A stretch of DNA of 7,525 nucleotides, taken from NCBI GenBank assembly GCA_937889795.1, contig CALBZH010000169.1, forward strand, positions 1 through 7,525, written 5' to 3'. Of the stretch, positions 1 through 4,443 are shown one piece after another. Under the pieces are notes generated by a model that saw only the letters and a program-made list of their open reading frames with translations, was not told the origin of the DNA and made no database searches. Position numbers and translations under genes: made by a program. This DNA comes from an uncultured Syntrophobacteraceae bacterium. Lineage in GTDB: Bacteria > Desulfobacterota > Syntrophobacteria > Syntrophobacterales > Syntrophobacteraceae. How positions within the stretch are numbered: the stretch's first letter is position 1; each line of letters opens with the position of its first letter.

Positions 1-135
1 GAAGTAGCAGGAATAAAACGAGCTGGTGTGCCGATTCAAAACGAGTGCAAGAGCAGCGTCGGGAATCACCGGGACATTGAAGAGCATGGCACGCCATCCT
101 TTTTCCACAGGTTCGAATCGGGGCTACGGGCATAG

Positions 136-141
136 TATAAT
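136..141 (+). promoter_or_regulatory. Candidate sigma-70 -10 box
   Basis: The hexamer is a perfect TATAAT in an otherwise GC-rich stretch. The best -35 partner at 16-18 bp is poor: TTCGAA at 112-117 shares only three positions with TTGACA. There is no TGn extension. If used, it would give a leader of about 215 nt before the gene at 367. This is a weak call based on one element. Confidence 0.25.
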
Positions 142-351
142 CGCGAAGAAGCCCCGTGGCATCCGCGCGACCATGAGCGCGGTACCGCATGTTCGGTTGC
201 CGGCGGCTTCCAACGGTCGTGAATCACATCCGATGTCGCGTTTGGGATTGTCTAATCGGTTCTGCCCGATACAATTGATGGAAGACACGGGGATGTCCTG
301 TGAGGCCAAGGCTGTATTCGAATCGCATCGGGCCAGTGAGGCCACATTCTA

Positions 352-357
352 AGGAGG
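352..357 (+). promoter_or_regulatory. Strong Shine-Dalgarno for the DUF922-like gene
   Basis: AGGAGG ends 9 nt before the ATG at 367. It fixes the start codon of the peptidase-like gene and supports that gene being real. Confidence 0.75.
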
Positions 358-366
358 GGTGCAGCC

Positions 367-1017
367 ATGTCGATCCCAACAACCGCGGAAGTATTGGCTA
401 AGCTCAGCGGCTACCCGCGCAACCTGACCTGGGCAAGTTTTCGGAAGGTGAACCACTCGCCCCAGCCACCCTTTCAGGCAATGACGTCAGCCAGGTATGC
501 GACGTCGGGCTATGCCACCCGATTGGTCGGCACCGAATACCGGCCCGTCTTTTCGGGGAGGTTCGTGGTAACGGTCTCGATCAATTCCTTGGGGACCTGG
601 GTGCTCAAACAGGCAGCTGCCCAAACGGACGACTTGCTCCGCCACGAGCAGGGTCACTTTGACATCACGGGGCTCATCGCGCGAGATTTGTGCCGCTGCC
701 TCATGTCCATCTCAATCAGCCGGGACATTATCGCCATCGACAGGACGCTCCCCAGCAACCCCACGGAGAATCAACTGCTCCGCACCGCACACCAGTTCAT
801 TAGCGGTGAGATCACCCGGTGCAGCTCAGAGGCAAGCGCATTGATGACCCGGCTCCAGAGCCGGAGAGAGAATGGCGTGCTCGTGGACGGACTCTACGAC
901 CAGGAAACGCAGCACGGCGCCGTCGCATTGGCCCAACAGAAATGGAACGATATCTTTCGGTTTTCTCGAGACAACGACACGTCGCTTTCAGTGACCATGA
1001 TGGTCTTCAGCACGTGA
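367..1017 (+). CDS. Putative zinc-dependent peptidase, DUF922-like
   Basis: The 216-residue product carries LLRHEQGHFDITGLIARDL at about residues 90-108. HEQGH (93-97) is an HExxH zinc-binding and catalytic motif, with two His ligands and the catalytic Glu. The motif, the following alpha-helical stretch, and a C-terminal G-x-YDQETQHG-...-Q-x-x-W block (about 175-193) match what I know of the DUF922 putative Zn-dependent protease family. H183 in that block could be a further ligand. No signal peptide or membrane segment is visible, so the protein looks cytoplasmic as annotated, although some relatives are exported. The start at 367 is fixed by AGGAGG nine nucleotides upstream. The 3' end overlaps the convergent acyltransferase gene by 30 bp, and no terminator separates them. 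Substrate and biological role are unknown, and no neighbour indicates them. The family assignment is fairly firm, but actual peptidase activity is inferred from the motif alone. Confidence 0.8.
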   Translation: MSIPTTAEVLAKLSGYPRNLTWASFRKVNHSPQPPFQAMTSARYATSGYATRLVGTEYRPVFSGRFVVTVSINSLGTWVLKQAAAQTDDLLRHEQGHFDITGLIARDLCRCLMSISISRDIIAIDRTLPSNPTENQLLRTAHQFISGEITRCSSEASALMTRLQSRRENGVLVDGLYDQETQHGAVALAQQKWNDIFRFSRDNDTSLSVTMMVFST

Positions 1018-3060
1018 CGTGTAGTTGGCCCAGGTTTGACCCACCCCGAGGCTCCTGAGACGAGCCGCCGCTGCGGGGATGTGCGACCGGACGAAAGAGT
1101 CGGTGAGGTGCTTATCATCCCTGAAGACCAGTCGGCCGTTACCATCACGCGCCGCGCAGATTCCCTGAGGACACACCAGGTCGTTGAGGTCGAGTAAACT
1201 CGCGTTGGGGAAACGTTGGACGGCCTGTTCCAAGTAACCGGTCACGTTCACAACCTGCGCGCTCACCAGCGCTTCTCGACAGGCGCTTCCATCGCCCGCG
1301 GACCCAGAAGCCGAATTCCTGTGTCGTTCCAGACAAAGAGGACCGTCAAAAGACAGATGGGGGGTCCCCGGGATGACGACAACCTGTTTGGCGGCTGCCG
1401 TCAGGCGCTCCAAGATGCGCGATGTTCCCTCGGTCCATTGTCTTTCACTGAACGGATAACCCGAGGCGCTTCCGAGGAATACGACTTCCGGCTTGAGCGA
1501 CTTCAGGAAGTCCAGAGCCCCATTTCGCCATTCGGTGCACACCGTGTAGGTCTGCTTGATACGTTCGTAATAGTAGTCCTCATCAACCATCGGACAACCG
1601 GATTTGGTCAGGATCACGATGCGCCATTCGGGCTCCGGATACATCTCCGGGAGCAAAGAAAACCACTGCGTCCCGACACTGTCACCGAACAGAACGGCAG
1701 TCTTAGGTGATTTCTCATCCCCATACAGACACGGACTGACTGAGCTGTCGCGGTACCAGGTGTCACAATCCATGGCGTACAAAGCGGGCAAATCAGTACG
1801 CGCCTTCAAGACAACCGAGGCATTGGGGGCGGTCGCGTTGGCAATCACGCTCTCCTTCGGTTGAGCGGTGTCGGTTGCGAGGGTCGGGTTCAGGGTGCTT
1901 TGCGATCCTACAATCACAACAAGCATGGCAAGAGCGGACAGCAAGAGCGTGCGGCACGGGGTGGCGTGACTGAGCCGTCCCTTCCAAAAAGGCTGCTCCA
2001 CCAGCCGATAGCTCAGGATCGCCAGGATTAGCGACAACGTGACCAAAACCAGGGTATACAAGGGATGCCGATGCATGCCCCAGGCGAAGCCAAGCATCAA
2101 TACGGGCCAATGCCACAAGTACAGCGAATAGGATCGATCCCCAACCCAGACCAATACGGGATGTCCGAGCATCTTTCCGATCCCGCGCTCGGGATTCCCA
2201 TGGCCCGCAGCAATCGCCATGGCAGCTCCCAGCGAAGGCAGTAACGCCCAAAAGCCTGGATAGACCACATTCGGATGCAACAGCACCGCGCTGCCAGCAA
2301 TCAAGATCAGTCCGAGAGCACCACAGACGATGCCCCATGGTCTTGCCATGCCAGAGGCCGTGCCCTCTTCGTGGTGACGGTTTAGCCAGACAAATACCCC
2401 GGCACCCAGCGAAAATTGCCAGATGCGTGAAGGCATCAAGTAGAAGGACCATCGAGGTTCCGTCGCGGCCCAATACCAGCACAATGCCAGACTCCCTGCG
2501 AGCAGCAATCCGAAGACGATGAGAAGCTGTTTATGGAAAGCACCAGCAGGCAGGGACCGTGACAACGGCATGAGCGTGGCAAGCAACAGGATGGGCCAGA
2601 ACAGGTAGAACTGCTCCTCGACTCCCAGGGACCACGTGTGCAAAAACAGATCCCGTGCCTGTAGCTCAGCGAAATAATCCAAATTCGAAACGGCAAAGAA
2701 CACGTTGCTCGTCCACGTGGCCGCGAAGCCCGCCGATCCGCTTTGCGTTGCGACCTCGTATGGCGTCAGCATGAACGGAGAAACGGATATCACCAGGCAA
2801 AGCATCGTCAGCAGTGAAGGCAACAGCCGCTTCAAACGACGAGAGAAGAACCCCCCGAAACGGATTGTCTGGGAGGCTTCGTATTCCCGGACCAAGAGCC
2901 CCGTGATCAGGTAGCCCGAGAGCACGAAGAAGACATCAACTCCGACAAACCCCCCGGAAAAGAGCGGGACCCCAGCGTGCGCCAGCACGACAAGGAGGAT
3001 GGCAAGGGCACGCAGGCCCTGAATGTCGGCCCGATAAGGCATCGATGACGGCGGTGTCAT
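988..3060 (-). CDS. OafA-type membrane O-acyltransferase with C-terminal SGNH domain
   Basis: This 690-aa protein probably transfers acetyl or another acyl group from the cytoplasm to a surface polysaccharide (O-antigen, capsule or similar). The acyltransferase-3 part (about 8-385) is a polytopic membrane domain with hallmark motifs: YRADIQGLRALAI at the N-terminus, the presumed catalytic His in VVLAHAG (H28), GGFVGVDVFFVLSGYLI, RRLKRLLP, HTWSLGVEEQFYLFWP (141-156) and GDRSYSLYLWHWP (307-319). After the last membrane helix (about 370-386) comes a periplasmic SGNH esterase/transferase-like domain. It has FGDS (458-461, nucleophile S461) and DDKHLTD (648-654, likely D648/H651 of the triad). Paired cysteines such as 432/444 and 630/635 suit disulfides in the envelope. 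I chose the ATG at 3060 because GGAG lies 11 nt upstream and the conserved domain begins directly after it. In-frame ATGs at 3078 and 3228 would add 6 or 56 non-conserved residues. No glycan-biosynthesis cluster adjoins it, so the acceptor is unknown. Confidence 0.92.
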   Translation of the reverse strand: MTPPSSMPYRADIQGLRALAILLVVLAHAGVPLFSGGFVGVDVFFVLSGYLITGLLVREYEASQTIRFGGFFSRRLKRLLPSLLTMLCLVISVSPFMLTPYEVATQSGSAGFAATWTSNVFFAVSNLDYFAELQARDLFLHTWSLGVEEQFYLFWPILLLATLMPLSRSLPAGAFHKQLLIVFGLLLAGSLALCWYWAATEPRWSFYLMPSRIWQFSLGAGVFVWLNRHHEEGTASGMARPWGIVCGALGLILIAGSAVLLHPNVVYPGFWALLPSLGAAMAIAAGHGNPERGIGKMLGHPVLVWVGDRSYSLYLWHWPVLMLGFAWGMHRHPLYTLVLVTLSLILAILSYRLVEQPFWKGRLSHATPCRTLLLSALAMLVVIVGSQSTLNPTLATDTAQPKESVIANATAPNASVVLKARTDLPALYAMDCDTWYRDSSVSPCLYGDEKSPKTAVLFGDSVGTQWFSLLPEMYPEPEWRIVILTKSGCPMVDEDYYYERIKQTYTVCTEWRNGALDFLKSLKPEVVFLGSASGYPFSERQWTEGTSRILERLTAAAKQVVVIPGTPHLSFDGPLCLERHRNSASGSAGDGSACREALVSAQVVNVTGYLEQAVQRFPNASLLDLNDLVCPQGICAARDGNGRLVFRDDKHLTDSFVRSHIPAAAARLRSLGVGQTWANYTSRAEDHHGH

Positions 3061-3127
3061 GCGCTGAGCATCTCCCATTGACTTGGTGGTTTGATCCTGA
3101 CTCACTTCTTTCTGGAATTGGTGGCCC

Positions 3128-3148
3128 GGGCTCGAGGAGACCGAGCCC
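3128..3148 (-). repeat. Perfect 7-bp inverted repeat in acyltransferase leader
   Basis: GGGCTCG at 3128-3134 pairs perfectly with CGAGCCC at 3142-3148 around a 7-nt loop. It lies 68 bp upstream of the acyltransferase start. No U-tract follows on the minus strand, so an intrinsic terminator is unlikely. It could be a leader hairpin or an operator. Confidence 0.4.
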
Positions 3149-3403
3149 TTCGAGGCCAATTGCGACGAAAAGCCTAGGGTTCTTATCGGCCGATGGGGTC
3201 GCTCTTGTGAGCGCTCCCTTCTTGGCACCCCGCCAAATCAATGAAAAGCCGGATCCCCAGGGACGGTTCGTTGCCAGGTCCCCGACGCGACACAATTGGT
3301 TTTCCCTACGTTCGACGGGGTCTCCCATTGGAGTTACCAATTTGACAGGTGGAGCCGATTGGGGTACCTCTCCCTCCTGAGTTTGCAAGAATCCTTCCAC
3401 AAC

Positions 3404-3443
3404 GAGGAGATCCATCATGCATCTGCCGTTGGGCTTCACCTGA
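3404..3443 (+). other. Very short ORF behind a strong ribosome binding site
   Basis: GAGGAGA (3404-3410) lies 6 nt before ATG at 3417, which opens an 8-codon frame (MHLPLGFT) ending with TGA at 3441-3443. Spacing and sequence are as good as those of real genes in this window. A perfect hairpin begins 2 nt after the stop. It may be a leader peptide, the remnant start of a lost gene, or chance. No downstream gene within 290 bp would obviously be controlled by it. Confidence 0.2.
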
Positions 3444-3444
3444 A

Positions 3445-3463
3445 GTAGCGCTGTGTGCGCTAC
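3445..3463. repeat. Perfect 7-bp stem, 5-nt loop hairpin
   Basis: GTAGCGC (3445-3451) and GCGCTAC (3457-3463) are perfect complements around TGTGT. The short dyad GACCC-A-GGGTC follows at 3476-3486. There is no T-run directly after the stem, so it is not a standard intrinsic terminator. It may belong to a REP-type or other palindromic repeat. Confidence 0.45.
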
Positions 3464-3518
3464 CCGTGTGTGGTAGACCCAGGGTCAGACCGAAAGATGC
3501 ATTGTATCTCCACTCATT

Positions 3519-3550
3519 CCTGAAGGTTTCCTTTCGGGTTTCTTTCTGTC
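3519..3550 (+). terminator. Weak terminator-like hairpin
   Basis: CCTGAAGG (3519-3526) can pair with CCTTTCGG (3530-3537) around a 3-nt loop, with one mismatch and one G-U. The T-rich GTTTCTTTCTGTC follows. There is no gene immediately upstream on this strand, so it would end only stray transcripts or the short ORF at 3417. Marginal call. Confidence 0.25.
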
Positions 3551-3571
3551 CGGCTCACATGCCTTATTGAT

Positions 3572-3591
3572 GGCGGATGACGTCGTCCGCC
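3572..3591. repeat. 20-bp near-perfect palindrome, possible operator
   Basis: GGCGGAT-GACGTC-GTCCGCC is self-complementary across 20 bp except for one T/G pair (3578/3585), and is centred on GACGTC. It lies 150 bp upstream of the unknown gene at 3741 and would suit a dimeric regulator. As RNA it would be a GC-rich hairpin, but no T-run follows. Confidence 0.4.
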
Positions 3592-3608
3592 CCAGACTAA
3601 GTTGCACG

Positions 3609-3622
3609 ATTCCGGACGGAAT
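3609..3622. repeat. 6-2-6 inverted repeat, possible regulator site
   Basis: ATTCCG (3609-3614) and CGGAAT (3617-3622) form a perfect inverted repeat around GA. It begins 18 bp after the larger palindrome at 3572-3591 and 57 bp before the sigma-54-like motif. Two dyads this close to a candidate promoter suggest regulator binding, but this is inference. Confidence 0.3.
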
Positions 3623-3678
3623 TCGGGGGATTGCTCGCCCTCACGTGGGGAGACCGACGATGGGTTCGATCATTGCTT

Positions 3679-3694
3679 TGGCAGCCCCTCCGCA
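3679..3694 (+). promoter_or_regulatory. Candidate sigma-54 (RpoN) promoter
   Basis: TGGCA at 3679-3683 and GCA at 3692-3694 place the essential GG and GC dinucleotides at the sigma-54 spacing, 12 bp from GG to GC. The TT before the -12 GC is CC here, which weakens the match. Transcription would begin near 3705, about 36 nt upstream of the ATG at 3741, a sensible leader. Dyads at 3572-3591 and 3609-3622 lie upstream, where an activator could bind. No good sigma-70 promoter is apparent in this interval. Confidence 0.3.
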
Positions 3695-3740
3695 CCCACC
3701 CCGAACGCTGGTCTTCAAAGAGGATGAATGAGAGAGCCTC

Positions 3741-4409
3741 ATGATGGATGCGGTGGTTTCCCTGGCATCTCAAAAGGCCAGGAGAGCAGCGAAGAGAGGG
3801 TTTCGGGAATGGAGGCGACTGTTCGGCTCCATTGCGGAGTTTGATGAGCACACGCGATGGGCGGACCTGCCGGATGGGGCTCTGCTTTTCTTCGTGGAAG
3901 AAAGCCGAGAGAGCCAGCACAGCTTTTACGACCTTCTCATGAGCTCCCACCGTTTGGGGAGTGGGTATGATTTCGAAATGCAGCCCTTCGATCGCCTGAC
4001 GGGGCTTCTGAACGCCTATTTTTTCATCACGGACCAGGCCCGCTTCGAGTGCATGCGGCGGTTGGGGTGGCTCGACACGATCCCTCGGGCTGATCATTCC
4101 ATCATCGACGTGGTCATGGACGCGGCCACGCTCGAATACGCATCGCTCATGGAAACCCCTGCGCCCACGCCCTTGCACCCGGCCTATGCCGAGGACCTTG
4201 AATCGCGGGGGATCGACCGGGCTGCATTGGTGAGGAAATACACCATCGAGACTATCCAGAGCTTTAGGAACAGGGTGGGATCCAATGCCTCCGCGGTCTT
4301 GTGCACGCCGGGCAACCGGACAAACCGCCGGCAAGCTCTGTCCGCCGTGGGAGGCTCCTCCGGAAGGGAGCCCGCGCGGCACGTCAATCCGCCGCGACGC
4401 GGCCAATGA
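3741..4409 (+). CDS. Hypothetical protein upstream of the NuoG/FdhA-like gene
   Basis: I do not recognise the family of this 222-aa product. Codon use and amino-acid pattern from about residue 1 to 178 look like a real soluble, mainly helical protein: a basic N-terminus (KARRAAKRGFREWRRLF), then acidic and aromatic stretches such as LLFFVEESRESQHSFYDLLM (48-67) and NAYFFITDQARFECMRRLGW (91-110). It has only two cysteines and no signal peptide, membrane helix, CxxC or nucleotide-binding motif. After about residue 178 the composition turns to Arg, Gly, Pro, Ser and Asn with little hydrophobic content, so the tail may be an extension past a lost stop or frame. The start is 3741 or 3744, two adjacent ATGs; GAGAG at 3732-3736 is better spaced for 3744. 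It ends 34 nt before the NuoG/FdhA-like start, so the two are probably co-transcribed, and an accessory or assembly role for that enzyme is a guess. Confidence 0.7.
   Translation: MMDAVVSLASQKARRAAKRGFREWRRLFGSIAEFDEHTRWADLPDGALLFFVEESRESQHSFYDLLMSSHRLGSGYDFEMQPFDRLTGLLNAYFFITDQARFECMRRLGWLDTIPRADHSIIDVVMDAATLEYASLMETPAPTPLHPAYAEDLESRGIDRAALVRKYTIETIQSFRNRVGSNASAVLCTPGNRTNRRQALSAVGGSSGREPARHVNPPRRGQ
4353..4372. repeat. Small inverted repeat in the gene tail
   Basis: GGCTCC (4353-4358) and GGAGCC (4367-4372) are perfect complements around an 8-nt loop. They lie in the low-complexity tail of the hypothetical gene, 71 bp before the NuoG/FdhA-like start. With no T-run it is unlikely to terminate. 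It could modulate co-transcription or translation of the next gene. Confidence 0.3.
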
Positions 4410-4443
4410 AGCCATCAGAGCTCAGGCTCCATTCGAGGTGAGG

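Larger units (their letters stand above)
1..366. other. Upstream region without a convincing gene
   Basis: I see no credible gene here. The open frames on either strand have no ribosome binding site and no recognisable protein character; one on the + strand runs from 26 to 352. The stretch contains a perfect TATAAT at 136-141 and a good Shine-Dalgarno at 352-357. It also has two 9-bp direct repeats: TTCGAATCG at 112-120 and 317-325, and GTGAGGCCA at 300-308 and 336-344. GGTTCGAATC at 110-119 resembles a tRNA T-loop, but its flanks do not pair. The region most likely holds the promoter and leader of the peptidase-like gene that follows. Confidence 0.5.
3061..3740. other. Divergent intergenic region rich in dyads
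   Basis: About 680 bp separate the divergently transcribed acyltransferase and the unknown gene at 3741. I find no convincing gene. A minus-strand frame from 3415 or 3439 stays open into the acyltransferase, but has no ribosome binding site and no family I recognise. The region contains a 7-bp stem at 3128-3148, a hairpin at 3445-3463, GACCC-A-GGGTC at 3476-3486, an imperfect hairpin at 3519-3537 followed by a T-rich tract, a 20-bp near-palindrome at 3572-3591, and ATTCCG-GA-CGGAAT at 3609-3622. It probably carries the promoters of both flanking genes. Its length and dyad density also fit a relic of a mobile or repeat element. Confidence 0.5.

Noticed and set aside
110..119. GGTTCGAATC resembling a tRNA T-loop
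   Set aside because: The flanking 5-nt segments do not pair as a T-stem, and no acceptor stem, anticodon arm or CCA-type 3' end can be built around it.
26..352. 108-aa open frame on the + strand
   Set aside because: No ribosome binding site, no recognisable motif, composition like random GC-rich sequence, and it ends directly before a well-supported gene with its own strong ribosome binding site.
1793..2482. 229-aa minus-strand frame within the acyltransferase
   Set aside because: It overlaps the acyltransferase on the same strand in another frame and crosses well-conserved acyltransferase motifs, so it is a shadow. No sign of frameshift is needed, since the main frame is intact.
3342..3347. 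TTGACA as a -35 promoter box on the + strand
   Set aside because: The hexamer 17 bp downstream (TACCTC) is not a credible -10 box, and no gene starts within a reasonable distance.
3597..4415. 272-aa minus-strand frame opposite the unknown gene
   Set aside because: It is antisense to a frame with much better protein character and a sensible position 34 nt before the next gene. Its own sequence is rich in His, Arg, Pro and Gly in the manner of shadow frames.
4285..4443. N-terminal extension of the NuoG/FdhA-like protein by 53 residues
   Set aside because: The extension is low-complexity and overlaps the upstream gene. The ATG at 4444 has a good ribosome binding site and starts exactly at the first strand of the [2Fe-2S] domain.
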